Made by a program: the position numbers and the translations under genes
Notes under the pieces: generated by a model
Databases searched by the model: none
What the model was told of the DNA's origin: nothing
What the model saw: the letters and a program-made list of their open reading frames with translations, nothing else
DNA from: Aphidius gifuensis
Lineage: Eukaryota > Arthropoda > Insecta > Hymenoptera > Braconidae
Reading direction: 5' to 3'
Assembly: GCF_014905175.1 (NCBI RefSeq)
Contig: NC_057793.1
Location: 9,300,001-9,364,000, forward strand
DNA: 64,000 bases
Part shown: positions 24,283 to 38,000 of the stretch, in pieces
Layout: each line of letters begins with the position of its first letter
Position numbering within the stretch: the stretch's first letter is position 1

Positions 24283-25491
24283 ATGGCAGAATCATCAAAA
24301 AACAATAAATATTTACAGAATCAAAATCTTTCTGTTGTAAATAAAAGACGTAAAATATCCGATGATATAATAAATAAAAATCAAAACAGTATTATTGGGA
24401 TACAATCTGATGTTTACCAACCGTGTTCTCTGGCTTCGTTAATAAATAATCCTGATGATATAGAATCATCATCTGCTGCTCCAACAAATGCCATATATAC
24501 GATGAATTATAATAAAATAAAAATGCCATTACCAAATCCTGCTGAACATAGACAAAAGGAATTTAAAATTAATCCTGATGGAATAGTAGCATTATTACCC
24601 GCAGTATCAACACAAGCTAAATATATGCGGAATTACCGTGCAAAAAAAAAGGAAAAAATGCTCAAAAATAATTGTAATCGTTTGGAAATAATTGACAAAC
24701 GGCTTATGAATTTTATTGGACAAAACGCATGTATATCGGTTTATTCTTTTGATTATCAAAGTCTTCAACCTTATGCAAAGGATTTTCCAGATGATATTTT
24801 TGATACTACAAAAATTCTTATGTTTTTTGAAACTCGGCAACATAACAATGATAACATTAATAAATATGATAAGAAAAGTTTTCGTTGCGTTATAAAATTT
24901 AAACGGCCAGATGTTCAAGAAACAGGAGTTTCAATTTTTCACGATAAACATGAATTAACTCCTAAAAAATTGATCAATCCGTCGACAGAAATGGCAGTAG
25001 GAGATGCACGACATATCAAAACAGGACACAGCAATGTTGGTGATCATTGCCTCGCTGAATGCATAACATCACACAACAGAATAATAATAATGGTTTCAAT
25101 TAACATTTATCCTGATCAAGAAATAGCTCATATAATAAAATTTATTCACAAATCATTATTAGCATATTGTGATCGAGGTGCAGCGCTTTATGGGGGTAAT
25201 GAAAATGAATATGCGATGGTCTTGAGTGGAGATTTTAAGGTTGATTTTTCATCACCTGATTCAGAACCTCTTGTAGCTTTTTTACGAGATGAATTCCATC
25301 TGGAAATGAATAATGATCCATCAAGAACAACCACCAAATCAGGAACAACAAATGATATTATTTTTACACGGTATTTGAATAATGTTCAACCTAAAAATTA
25401 CGTATCATATTTCAGTTACAATAAACCTGCCATATCTTCTATACCGATTGAGCCAAGTGAAAATAAATCACTAGCAATTACCGAAATATAA
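24283..25491 (+). CDS. EEP-fold (endonuclease/exonuclease/phosphatase) domain protein, probably catalytically dead
   Basis: A 402-codon intact frame, exceptional in this AT-rich region. The N-terminal part has a basic nuclear-localisation-like KRRK at residues 21-24 and a basic YMRNYRAKKK motif at 114-123, similar in style to motifs in transposon-linked helicase proteins. From about residue 150 it follows the EEP family order. FFET with E183 matches the catalytic Glu, GDFK sits at 316-319 where the family has GDFN, TTND with D358 resembles the ID-x-IF motif, and SYNKP with N380 sits where SYHKP is usual. The Asn-to-Lys and His-to-Asn changes hit metal/catalytic positions, so hydrolysis is probably lost. 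In arthropod genomes such proteins are usually linked to PIF1-like helicases or Helitron-type elements. No helicase is nearby. It could be a domesticated or recently silenced element gene. AATAAA follows the stop at 25494. Confidence 0.7.
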   Translation: MAESSKNNKYLQNQNLSVVNKRRKISDDIINKNQNSIIGIQSDVYQPCSLASLINNPDDIESSSAAPTNAIYTMNYNKIKMPLPNPAEHRQKEFKINPDGIVALLPAVSTQAKYMRNYRAKKKEKMLKNNCNRLEIIDKRLMNFIGQNACISVYSFDYQSLQPYAKDFPDDIFDTTKILMFFETRQHNNDNINKYDKKSFRCVIKFKRPDVQETGVSIFHDKHELTPKKLINPSTEMAVGDARHIKTGHSNVGDHCLAECITSHNRIIIMVSINIYPDQEIAHIIKFIHKSLLAYCDRGAALYGGNENEYAMVLSGDFKVDFSSPDSEPLVAFLRDEFHLEMNNDPSRTTTKSGTTNDIIFTRYLNNVQPKNYVSYFSYNKPAISSIPIEPSENKSLAITEI

Positions 25492-25493
25492 TA

Positions 25494-25499
25494 ATAAAT
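25494..25499 (+). terminator. Candidate polyadenylation signal AATAAA
   Basis: AATAAA lies immediately after the stop codon of the EEP-domain gene. In DNA this AT-rich the hexamer is frequent, so its position is the only support. Confidence 0.3.
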
Positions 25500-28400
25500 A
25501 ATTTTTGAAAACAAAAAAGCATACAATTTTTTTTTTTTTTATCAACAAATCGAATTTTTTTATACATATATTTTTCTAAAATAATAAAATTAAAAAAAAA
25601 AATTATACTTGATTTTTGTTTATTTTTTTCAGTATATCTAGAACCCCTGTGTATTTTAAAAATGATTAGATTCAACTAGTATCATTTTGTTTTATTTTTA
25701 TAGCTTAATAAGTATAAAATAAAATCTACAAAATTGATGAACAATAATAAGGTATTTTTTTTTTCTATTATAGAATTTTTACTAAAAAAAAAAAAAACAG
25801 ATAATTAATGTTGACTGTTACAAATGATTATGCTTTAAAAGAAATTAATAAATTTAAAAAACTTTCAAGACTTTTTATATTTATTAATTTATCAGTAATA
25901 ATTTTATTTAAAAATAATAACAATTACTCAATACTAATAATTTAAATCACGCTATCGACAATAGAAAATCATTCAAAATTGTTTAATGCTATATAAAAAC
26001 TTGGTAGTAAAATTCAATTTGTTTATGCTAATAAAAAAGTCAAGATGGTATAAAAAAAAAATATTGATTGTTAGACAAATATGTTCAGGCTTGAAATAAT
26101 CATATATTCAAAGCCGTCAGTTAATTTGCAGTTTGACTTGTTTCCATCGATAGTTATAGATAAATATATGTATTACTGGTATATTACTTTGTGACCTAAT
26201 TTTATTTATTGAATATACAAGGGGCTTGACTAATTCCTGTGGTTACCCTCTGGGATTGCTAATCAACAGCAGCACTCACAATATTACTCAAACCCTATAG
26301 TCAAAATAAAAATAAAAAAAAGTTTTTCGAATGATTGATATTCTAGTCAAAAGTAGCTTCGTTAAATTAAAATTGAGTGGGTGAATTTCATGAGCCTGCG
26401 GCTGGTTGTCGAGAGGTCTTGGATTAACATTGAACGGAATTTGTTCTTTTTTTTTTTTCACCTTATATATGAAATTTATTTTATCCTAAATTGTTGTGGT
26501 GAGACTTTATTAGCTCTATTTAAAAAACTTACATATAGTTGAACGTAAATACTTGAGGTTTTTGTGGTTCCTTCAATTTATATTTTTTTATTATTCAAAA
26601 TTTCTATTACATTTTTGAAATAGATAAATAAAACTCTAGTAAAATTTAATAAAATGTTTACATTTTAAATTTTTTTTAATGATATTTTATTTGAATTTTT
26701 AAAATATAATATTTAAAAATGTATACATGTTTTGTCTGTTTTTAAATTGATAAATAAATAGCTTGATTGAAAATTGAATATGAAAATGTAATATCAAAAA
26801 GTGCTAACATGGATTAAACCACTATTCTGTAAAAGACAGTTTTAGTAATTGAATTTGAATTTGTAAAAGGTAGATAGAAATGTAGATAATACTGACTTTT
26901 TTTTTTTGTAAGTACATGTGAATGACTAAAGAAAATAGTAGAAAGGAAATGGTTTCAAGGAAGTAAGTTTACTTGAGCTTGGAGTTACGTCAAAACGAAT
27001 CAACTCTCTGAGGGCTGTTTTCAAAGAAACACTTATTCTTTTCTGAACAGAATAACGGACTCTAAACTTACACTCAAGAAAGATTTTTACCTATGGATAA
27101 TACCTAAATACAACTTTATATTTATCTTGCACCTGACTTGAATAAATAAAAATTACACAATTCTTTTATGTTTACAAGATTAAATTTAGCATATTAATTT
27201 TTTCTTTAAAAATATATTTAATAAATGAAAAATATTATTTTCATTATTACGATATTAAAAATATTATTTAAATATTTTTGTGAATAATTTTAATATCAAA
27301 TCCGTATGGTGTATCTCAAAATGCACATCAAACTCTCATCTATTATACATCCATGCATTTAATATAGAAAAATTCAAAATTTTTATTAGAAATTCATGAA
27401 TTTTTTTACCAGTTATATTAAAATATATTTCAAAGATTTATGTAAATTCTAAAATTGATTATAAAAATGAAAAATAATAAATACATAATTTAATATATTC
27501 GGTTCAAAGTTTAATATCTAAAAAATAAATTTAAAAATTTTATTTATTTATTATAAAGTTAAATAGAAAATAATTTATCATGTAATTTTTATTTTTTTTA
27601 ATTTATATTTAAATCATATCAAGCTACAGTTTGAGATGAACAAAAAAAAATATATCTTGAAAGCCGAGAATAAAGTTTGAAAAACCATTCTTAACGAACA
27701 TAAAATATCTTGACCACGAAGAATAAAAAAAAAACTGCAGCTTTGAATTTTCCATCAGTTTGTTTTTAAGCCATTATCGTTTTTTTTTTTTCTCTTTTTC
27801 GATTTACCCTAAGATAGAAAAAAAAAAAAAAAAATCATTTTCTTAAGCTGACATGCAAACTGAACTGAAAAGATTCTTATAAATCAGAATTTCTATTTCA
27901 TGCATTTGTGTGTGCATTATGGATTTTTTATTTCATAATAGAAATCAATACTTACTTGACTTTATTTTATTTTTCAAGAGGATTTACCGCTGGCATGTAG
28001 AGCTAAGGTTTGGCTTGAAGGATCACATTTTTTTTATTCGAAAAAAATAATATAAACTCGGATAACAAATGAACGAATTTGATATATTTTAACCGCTCAA
28101 CATCGATCAACGTCTTAATACTAATTACATAATTCATGATTTTTATTATCCATCAATATTTTTTTTTTTTTCTTTTAATAATTATATTTATCTATTATTT
28201 ATTTTCATTTATTATTGTTATACTTATTTGTATGGTTTATTTAGAATTCTGAAGTTGTTTTGTAAATAATTATTACTCAAAATGCTGCTATGAATTTTAA
28301 TTATTATTTATAATCATAAAATTCTTTTTTATTTTTTTTACACTTTCTTGTATTTTGCTTTAATCATTTCATGTATTGTTTATTATTTTTTTTTCATTTA

Positions 28401-31400
28401 TTTTGTTTGTTTTTATATAAAAAATTAATAACAAGTGCTTCGATATTGATCGATATATATACGAATAAATATTATTTCGTTTTCAGTCTCACGAAGCACA
28501 TGCCATCCCGTAATATCCGAATATGTGGCTCATCACATTTTATAAATGCAATTACAATTATTCATATCCTAATTTTTATTTTATTCTATTATTATTTAAC
28601 CTTGATCTTGGTACTTTTATATGTTACTTATGAATAATAAACTTGAATTATTATATTAATTTATTTTATTTTCAGCACCTCATTTGAATTTTTTTTAAAA
28701 ATCTCTTTTATTTATTTTAATTATTTAACGCCTTTTGTCAATTTAATAATGAGCTACTTTTCATGGCAAGTAAATCTTCTTGTGAAGAAAAAAAAACATT
28801 AATTTTGGCTCAATTATAAAATTCATTTCAATTTATAAAGAAAACGTAGCTGTGAATTTTTTTTATTTATACAATTTTTTTTTCGTTTAATTTGTAATTT
28901 TATTCTCAACTACACATGCATTCAATATATTTTTTTGTCCATTTAACATTCATATTTTTATTTATATATAATTGAATTTTAAATTACCCTTTCACACAAA
29001 ATTTTTTCATCACTTTTTTTTTTTTTATAATTAAATTTAATATTGTGTCTCTCTAGGCATTTCTATTGGAATTTCCATTCTTTTTTCAATATAGTATAAT
29101 TCATGGAACGTGGAAAAAAATTTTAAGCGTCAATAATACTTGGAAAAAAAATTTTTTTTTTTCTTCATTTGATATGCAATTAAATTATGGAATGTTAATA
29201 ATTATTTTTTTTTATATTGTATATATTATTTACAGCATTGAATTAATAATCTAGTTATTTAATATGCAACAATACAAAAAGGAACAATTAATTAATTTAT
29301 GGTAATATTAGATTTAAATTATTGTTACAATTTTAATATTATTTATACATCGTTATTTATATTTTACAATTTTTGTATTTTTAAATTTTTCATTCAATAA
29401 CACTCCTAGATAAAATTATTTCATTATAGTAAAAACATGTAAAACAAAATAAGACTAAAAGAAAAATTATCATTTTGTTTAAATGTGATTTTATTTTTTT
29501 TACGGTAGAACTATCGACACTGCACTCGGGGAAGTTTATGAGAAGAACCGGGTAATTTACGAGTAAAGGGAGAACTTACAGATGGAAATTTTTATCATGA
29601 CTAGTTTCTATATATAGAGCTAGAATTTTACGAGTTTAGAGGGCATAGTCATGCTTGCAACGTTTGCAACATTTGCATTAAATCATTTTATATATTCATA
29701 CCAATTAATATATTGTTTTAAAACTGGTTTTTATAGCCACTTGCCGGATTTTTTAAAATAACTCATCAGTACTAAATTCAAATTTTTTTTTTTAACAGAA
29801 TTTTTTTTTCAAATATTTATTTCGAAATGCAACATGTAAGCTTTACAAGTTTCCAACCAGGAATTTCTCTCTAACTGGTAAATGATCTCCTTTACAGTGC
29901 TATTAACAATTTTTTTTTTTTTTGAATTATTTTTTTTCAAGCTTTTTACGAATAATATGTGCGAATAAACATGAAATAGTGCAAAGAGAGAAAAAATTTA
30001 TAAAATATTATCCCAATGTAGTTTCGAAATTTTTTTTTTTTTTCTTAGAAATATTTTATGTAATTTTTATAACCTACTTTTTTTTTTTTTTATTTTATTT
30101 ATTATTTGTTTTTTCAAGGTTCAGTATTTTTATTTTTTTTTATTTCTTCTTTTTTGTGTGTTGTTTTTTAAATGACATTTAGCTACTCCGTAAATCGTGG
30201 AAATAGTGCATCCAAGATCGTAAAAACTGGTCTGACGATAGGTAGAAAAAAAAACTCAAGTGTTAAATTTTTTAGCAACAAAAAGTGTACATGTATTTTT
30301 GACGTAAAAAGTGCAGATAAATTCAGTGATGACAGCATAGATTTCTTATTTATTTTTTTTTCCAACATTTTCATTTCTATTCTCATATATTTTTTTTGTA
30401 CACATACTTTTTATTTGAAAACTTGATATTGAAAAATGTTCCAGAAGTTATGTCAACAATAATTTAAAAAATCCTCAAACCCTCTATTATTTTTTTTGAT
30501 ATGAAATAATTAATTACAAGAGAAAATAATTTATAAAATAAAATAATGGTCATGTCAAATGAAAAATGATAAAAAAAAAAAATACTCATTAAGTATAATT
30601 AAGTTTTTAGCCAGACAATAATCAGTAAGAAAATGTCAGTTAAAAAATTTAATCCCCATTGAGAATTACAAAACTAATATCAGCAAATTTTGTTTGTCTA
30701 TTTCATTCAGCAAATTGAGCTTTTTTTTTTTTGTCCCTCTATGGATTTCCTTGAGCCACTAATTGTCGGTAAGACACACCCAGTCGTATTGTTTATCTAA
30801 TTGACATCACGATTCGCAATACTAATGGGATAATTTGTTGAGCTTGCAGGACAAAAACTAACTTGTTTGTAAGTTTGTTGATCAGAAAAAAAAATCCAAA
30901 TAAAAAGGGTTTACGGTTAAAACGATGAGAAAACACAAGCGTAGTTTATTGTGTCAAAATAAATGAAATAAATAAAAAATAAAACAAATGCTCAATGGAA
31001 TAGAAAAATAGTCGGTGATATAAAAACACGAACAAGGTAGACACATGGGAATGAGTTTTGTTAAAGTTTTACAAAAGTTGTGGTTAACAAGACGATTCAG
31101 CTTTTTTTCAAGATATTATCACTATCATCAGTCCTTGAGCAACTTTTATATTATTTTTTTATCATTTTTTTTTTTATTTTATCATGAAAAATAATTATGC
31201 TTATAAAATATATCTTGAAAAAGTTTAGCTATGTATTAATTTCTTTAAAAAAAAAAATATATATATATAAAGAAAAAAAATATAAAAGTTGATTAAAAAC
31301 TTATTAAATTTATTTGAAAAAAAAAAATTTACAAAATAAAATTAAAACTTTAAAACTTCGAATGAAAGTTTCAATTTATTTATTTTAAATCTTTTTAAGA

Positions 31401-31540
31401 AATAATTATTTTTAAAGAGATAAAAATTAAATTAAATAATAAATTGGAAGAAAAAAAAAAATCTATAAAAGAATGTTTTTTACTAAAAAAATATCACACC
31501 TTTTTTTTCTGATTATTATTAAATGTTGGCTTAAATTTTA
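25500..31540. other. Intergenic, no gene recognised
   Basis: About 6 kb of AT-rich DNA between the EEP-domain gene and the 3' end of the serotonin receptor gene. Islands of higher complexity lie at 26220-26300, 26960-27070 and 30740-30870, but none translates into a recognisable protein. Open frames at 28371-28637 and 29922-30426 are Phe/Ile/Lys-rich translations of poly-T and poly-A and are not supported as genes. Confidence 0.5.
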
Positions 31541-31542
31541 AA

Positions 31543-31548
31543 TTTATT
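31543..31548 (-). terminator. Candidate polyadenylation signal of the serotonin receptor gene
   Basis: On the minus strand an AATAAA lies about 34 bp past the receptor stop codon. The position is plausible for a short 3' UTR, but the hexamer is common here. Confidence 0.3.
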
Positions 31549-31581
31549 TATTCAACTAGTATTTTTTTGTTGGACTCTTTG

Positions 31582-32044
31582 TCAACGTGGTCCATGTCTT
31601 GAACCACCACAGAGCATTTTTTTAAATGCTTGACGAAATTCAGGACTAAATATTGTATAAATAATTGGATTTAATGTAGAATTAAAATAACCAAGCCATA
31701 GAAAAACACTAGCAACTAAATCTGGTGGTGTACAAGGTGTACAAATTGCTTGTACAAATGCAACAACAAAAAATGGTAACCAACAAGCTATAAAAACACC
31801 AGTTATTATTGCCAATGTTTTAGCTGCTTTTCTTTCACGTTTAGCTTCCATTGTTTCACGTGCTTTTTTAGCTGTTGTTATATGGGGTTGTGAACCTTGT
31901 GTTACTATTGTCGTTGATATTGGTGTTGTTATTATTGTTGATTGTGTTAAATTTGCACCATTTGATGATGATTTTTCTGGTGATGCTGATGAGTTGTCTG
32001 GTGTTGTTCGCGTTATTGTAAATGCTGTTGATTCCTCTCTCGGT
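31582..32044 (-). CDS. 5-HT1A: 5-HT1A coding exon 7 (loop 3, TM6, TM7, C-terminus)
   Basis: The acceptor TTGTATACAG precedes a Thr/Ser/Ile-rich third intracellular loop. Then come ERKAAKTLAIITGVFIACWL (TM6 with CWLP) and FLWLGYFNSTLNPIIYTIFS (TM7 with NPxxY), followed by a short amphipathic helix, a Cys and the end HGPR. The exon begins with the third base of a codon, in agreement with exon 6. Confidence 0.88.
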
Positions 32045-35000
32045 CTGTATACAAGGAAAAAAAAAAAACAAAATACAATTGAACAATGAGAAAAGAAAAT
32101 TAAACTTTAGCATTTTTTTAATACAAAAATATTTCTATACTTTTTTTTAAATGATAATAGCAAGCTCAAATGTTAAAATTTGAAAAAAATTTTAAACAAC
32201 ACATTTTTCAGATGTTGATTTAAAGGCATCGCGTCAGATAAGCACATCCGAATTTAACACAGTCGAATTTTACACATTAATTAAACACATAAAAAATTAA
32301 CACATATTTTATTTACACGTTCAAGAATTACACATAAAAAAATAAACACATCATAATTAAACACACGTTATTTTACACATTGATTATTTCATATTTTTGA
32401 GTTACACATTATAGAATTTGAGTTACACATGAAATATAATACATGTAATCGAGTTACACATCGGTAAAGAAGGTTTTACCTTGCAGTTTTATCTTGTTGA
32501 TACAACCTGGGCAATTTTTTACACGTAAAATGCCTTTAAAGAATTCCCTAGATTTCATCGACAAGGTAGAAAGGCAAGGTAGAACCTTCTTTAACGGTGT
32601 GTAACGCAATCATATGTATTATATTTCATGTGTAACTCGCAAGCTATAATATTAATTATCATGTGTAACTCAAATTCTATAATGTGTAACTCAAAAATAT
32701 GAAATAATCTATGTGTAAAATAACGTGTGTTTAATTATGATGTGTTTATTTATTTATGTGTAATTCTTGAACGTGTAAATAATATGTGTTTAATTAATGT
32801 GTAAAATTCGAATGTGTTAAATTCGGATGTGCTTATCTGACGCGATGCCGATTTAAAGAGATTTTCTAATAATAATCATTTATTATTGTTCGTATTTTTA
32901 TTTTTACATTTATCTTCAACAAAATAAATGTAAAAATATCATTTAAATATTTAAAGTGAATTTAAATTGTTTTTTTTTTTTCATTTTACTTATTTCCTTC
33001 CTTATAAAAAGTTATAATTTAATCTTTGAATAATTTAGTTATTTTATTTTTAAATATTATTTATAAAAAAATAATAATAACCCTCGTGAAACAAGCCTAA
33101 GAATTCCTCTTCTTTCACGTGGTACTTGAATTGCTGAACCTGGACGTTTTCTAATTCGTCTTCTTGCAGCTTGAAATATTTTCCAATACAGCAAAAGTAT
33201 AACCAACAGTGGCAAATAAAATGTAGCACACGTTGCAAAAATCTGTAAATAATAATAATGAAAAAAAGCAAATTTTAAACAGTAAATAATTTAATTATTA
33301 AAATTTTGCAAGAGTTTTTTTGTATGTATTTTTTTTTTAGAGTTTAAATGATAATTATTGATAACTATAATATATTTTCCAAGGTGTATATTAAGTTTAG
33401 CTGAGATATATCTTCATAACACTTCTAAATGTTCTTCAGAGTTTCATGAAAGGAATAGTTAACTCAATTTTACAGTATACGGCAAACAAAAAATTCAATT
33501 TTACTTCATATCTACTGGGTGTTGATGAAGCGGTAGAATCAAATAATGTCAGACAAGATATACCAGATGTATACGATGATCAAATACAAAATACAGTCAA
33601 ATAAACGAATAAATATCACAAAATGAATAGATAATATTCAGCCTAACAAATGAATTTATTTGTTCAATTTTTTATAAAGAAATAAAAAATGAATGAATAA
33701 AAATAAAAATAAAAAAAATTGTATATTTTATCGTAATGAAATCATACTGGCAAATCAAAAATGATTGTCAACTTATTTTTTGGATATTGAGAATAAAAGT
33801 CTTCACGATCTTAATAAAAGAAAATAGCGCCTCATCATTTTGCTCCTTATTGCTTATTGTTCCCCTTTAGTTTTTTCTTTTTTTTTTTTTGTGTTCTTAT
33901 CGAGACGTAATATTCTCTCGAATATCTATGATAGTATGGTTTAATATTTCAACCCGAATTTACTGAATGAAATACCCCAGCTATTGCTGTTAATAGGAAC
34001 AAAGAAAAAAAAATATTTTCTGATTGTCCAGAATCATTGTCATCACAATAGATCTCAACGATATTGCATGATACACCATTATTGAGATTGTATGGACATT
34101 GCATTTTTTTGTTTTTTATTATTTTTATTTATGTGGAGTTTACCTGATAACCTGGATCTTGTGAAACAAGACATTTGCCCTCGGCAATACGATTCATATA
34201 GCCTGGATCTTTCCAGCCAAGTTGTGGTGCCTGTAAAAATTCAAATTATAAAAAAATATATACATTATTGTCAAATAAAAAAATAGAAAATTTATCATTT
34301 TTTTAATGATAAAATAGAGCTATAAATTTTAATTGAAATTTTAAAATACTATTAAATAATCAATTCTATTTATTTTTTTGTAAAAATATCAGTAAATTTT
34401 AATTTAACATTCGAAGAATTTTAAAAATATAATATTCACGATGTTTTTGAAATTTTAAAAATTATTTTTTTATAAATTAATAAATAATTTTATAAAAAAT
34501 TTCTAAACAATTTATAAATTTAATTATTTGTCGTTTTATTTACTCACCAATGAAACTCCCAATGCAACAACCCATACTGCTGTAATTAAAATACCAATTC
34601 TTCTAGGATTTCTTGCCTTGAAAAAAAAATTTTTTAAATTATTTACTATATCGTCATGTTTTTAATATCGAAAGATTTATATTTTTAATTTTTTTCTTCA
34701 TCAAATGACATTACTTTTTTTTTTAATATTGTTCATTATTGGATGGTCGATAAGAGAAAATGAGGGAGTTTGTGAGCATTGATGAGTATTGATTGCCACA
34801 TGATCCCCCCAGAGAACGACCAACACTTTTTTAATTTTAGTAGTATTGAAGGGTGTGCATTCTATTATTGCTTTAACGTCTTTGATAATACAATTCCTTT
34901 CACTTGGGACTTTAAATCGGAATCTTTTCATTAACTATTTTAAATTTTAATTAAATAACCATGAAAAAACTTAATTTATTTTTCTTATAATCAATATCTT

Positions 35001-38000
35001 TTTATTTTTTCTTTATATAAATAAAATAGAAGAAATTTTTAGTATCTTGTAGAAAATACATTTTAAAATTTAAAAAACAATCTTTACAAACGAATAAAGT
35101 AAACATGTTTGTGGTAAATATACAATGATATAATGCCAGTAGGGATTTACCTGTATATAATTGAGATCAGTTACAGCCCAGTATCTGTCAACCGCAATTG
35201 CCACAAGATGCAGTATTGATGCGGTGCAACAAAGTACGTCACTGCTTGTCCACATATCACAGAGTCCAGGTCCTAGTGACCATCCCGAATTTATCTGTAA
35301 TACAAATTCAAAAAAATTCAATTGGCTACAACAAATAAAAAAAATAATAATAAATAAATACGATTTGTTTATTCAATTATTTATTGGTTCTAAAAAGAAA
35401 TAAGACAGTTAATTTAATTAATTAAATTTTTAGAATTTAGAGAAAGTTTTATTTGGAACAAAGATAAATTTAATTCATTTATAATTTATTATATATATCG
35501 TTGTATTGAAGATAAAGAAATGTAATTGCTAAATAAAAGTTTATTTCAATTGTAAGAAAAGATATCTTTAAATTTTATCCACAGTGTTTTTATCCTTTTT
35601 TTCTACGTTGTTTCAACAACAAAAAAAAAAGAAGGGATTCAAAAGAGTGTAAATACCAATTGATAATCGTAAACAGACGTATCTCAATCGACTTGAGCTT
35701 TTTTTCCTTTAATTTGTTTGATAATTAAAGGTGAAAAAGTCCGTTAGAAATTTACCTCGTTACAATTGATCATGCTGAAAATTATTATTCACTTTTAATA
35801 CATTTAACATACGTCTTTTAATTAATAATAAATTTTAAATCGCTGAGAAATTTTTAGAGTGTTAGATAAATAATTCTTCCATGAATTTTCAAACAAAAAT
35901 TTTTCGAAATTTCGAAAATTAAAAAACGGAATTTCTTCAATTCGATGATATAAATTGAAATATATATTGTAACAAAGTTTTCCCTTCTAATGGTAAATTA
36001 GATTAATGAAAAAAGGGTGAGAAAATTAACATGGTCTCAAGAGTGTTAAAATAGTATAGGGCAAATCATTAATGTTAGAGAAAGGCAATTAATGTTATCG
36101 ATTTACTCAAACAATTTTAGGGGCTGAGAGTATCTTGACGTTTATTTCTCTCAGTTGAATTTAACAAATAACAACCACATGCTGACTTAAATAAATATAA
36201 AAATAATATAAATAAAACATATTTGATATAATCCTCGAAGTTTATCCGATTTTATTAGTTTTGTGTTCTTTTTTTTTTTCTGCCTTATTATTTTTTAAAT
36301 TCTATATTTGCTTTGTTTATTCGTCTTGAAATAATTTAACGATTCACTTCGTTCAATTAAATTTTAATTCAACAGATTTTTATATTGCGCACATTGATAT
36401 ATAAATAACTCAGAGGCTGCAGTATTGAATAATAAGAAAAAAAAATGTAGACAATAATTTTTTTCTTTAGTTTTTTTAATTTTTTAACGAAAGGTATTTT
36501 AAAAGTGTTTAAAACAATTCTTGTTTCTTTATTTATTTTATCTTAAAACTGGAAAAATCTTACTATTCGTTATTTCTATTTTAGTTTTTATTATTTTTTT
36601 TCTTTCAGTTTATAGTCAAATACTAAAGTGAGTTTGAGAAATTACACTAGTTTGGAGTTTGTAGTGTTCCCCAGGCGATAAAACTACTCGACACGGCATA
36701 ATCGCAAATGTTGTATTGTCAACTAGGGACCAAAGAGACACATTGGAAATGTTCAAGTCAAATTCATATACAGAATTGTAAAATAATTAATCTTTGCCAA
36801 AGTATTATTTGAAAATAGATGACTTGATAACTTTTATTACATAATAATAAATATGAATTAAAATTATCTGAAATAATTTTAATAGTTAATAATTATATTT
36901 TGTATTTATTAATAACAAATTATTATATATATCTTAAACTTTTGAAATATATATCATGTTTTTACGGATGTTGTCCCCACGGTTCATTTTAAATAATGAC
37001 CAGAGCCGGAAAGTTCGTCTGTTATTTCAGTTTGCCGTAGGCAAAAAAAAATATAGTTAAAAATGAAGACGATCTGAACCTCGTACATGGAAAAAATGGC
37101 CTTATTTTTTTTGGCCTCTTAAAAATGGCTTTATATTTTTGGCTTTTTTAAATGGTCTTATGTTTTTGGCCTCTTAAAAATGGTTAGTTTTTTAAACTAA
37201 AATGAATGTATTTAAATAACTAATTTTTTGGACCAAAAAGATGAGGCCATTTTAAAGCCAAAAAATAAAACCATTAAAACCATTAGAAGGCCAAAACATA
37301 AGGCCATTTAAAAAGGCCAAAAATATAAGGCCATTTTTAAGAGGTCTAAAAAAATAAGGCCATTTTTTCCATGTACGAGGTTCAGATCGTCTTTTTTTTA
37401 ACTATATATTTCACCATGTTGCCATAGTGCTTACGGCAAACTGAAATAACAGACGAACTTCCCGGCTCTATTTATGTTCCCGTCTATAATTTATGACCAA
37501 AAAAAATCGTATTTGTTTGTATATTTTTGATTTTTTAAAAAATAATTATTATCATGCTATAAATGTAAAAAATTTCATTTTGTTTTTTTTTTGTAAATCT
37601 TCAATATCTCTTAAACCACTAATGGAATCAAAATTCATGGAGTAATTGTAAGTTTCGTTTTAACTTTTTCTATACAAATCTCTGATATTTTGAGCTCTCT
37701 ATCGTGAAAATTGACTGAAATATTGATATTTTAGAGTTAATTTTTTCACATCTACTTATTTTTTTTTAATGAACATTGGAATCTGTCAAAATTGATAGTC
37801 GAAAAAAAAGTATAGATAATATTGGATAACATAACGTGGACATCACAAAATTTAAAATTAAAAAAAATTAATAAAAAAAAGTAATAAAAAAGCAATTACA
37901 CTAATTAGCAATGCACATGGACCCCCGGAGTTTTGAAAATATTAATTTTCGTCACGTGAGTGCTTTTTATTATTTTTTATTTTTAAAACATGTTCAAATA

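Noticed and set aside
29922..30426. Two overlapping frames of 84-86 codons
   Set aside because: They are mostly Phe/Leu/Ile/Ser from poly-T, with no motif or conserved pattern.
31582..31851. Stand-alone 89-residue protein starting at the internal Met of receptor exon 7
   Set aside because: The frame is open further upstream into loop 3 and joins exon 6 in phase. The Met is residue 303 of the receptor.
32225..32849. CRISPR array or telomere-like repeat (TTACACAT words)
   Set aside because: The words are irregular in spacing and sequence, mirrored between two arms, and bounded by an 8-bp target duplication in an animal intron.
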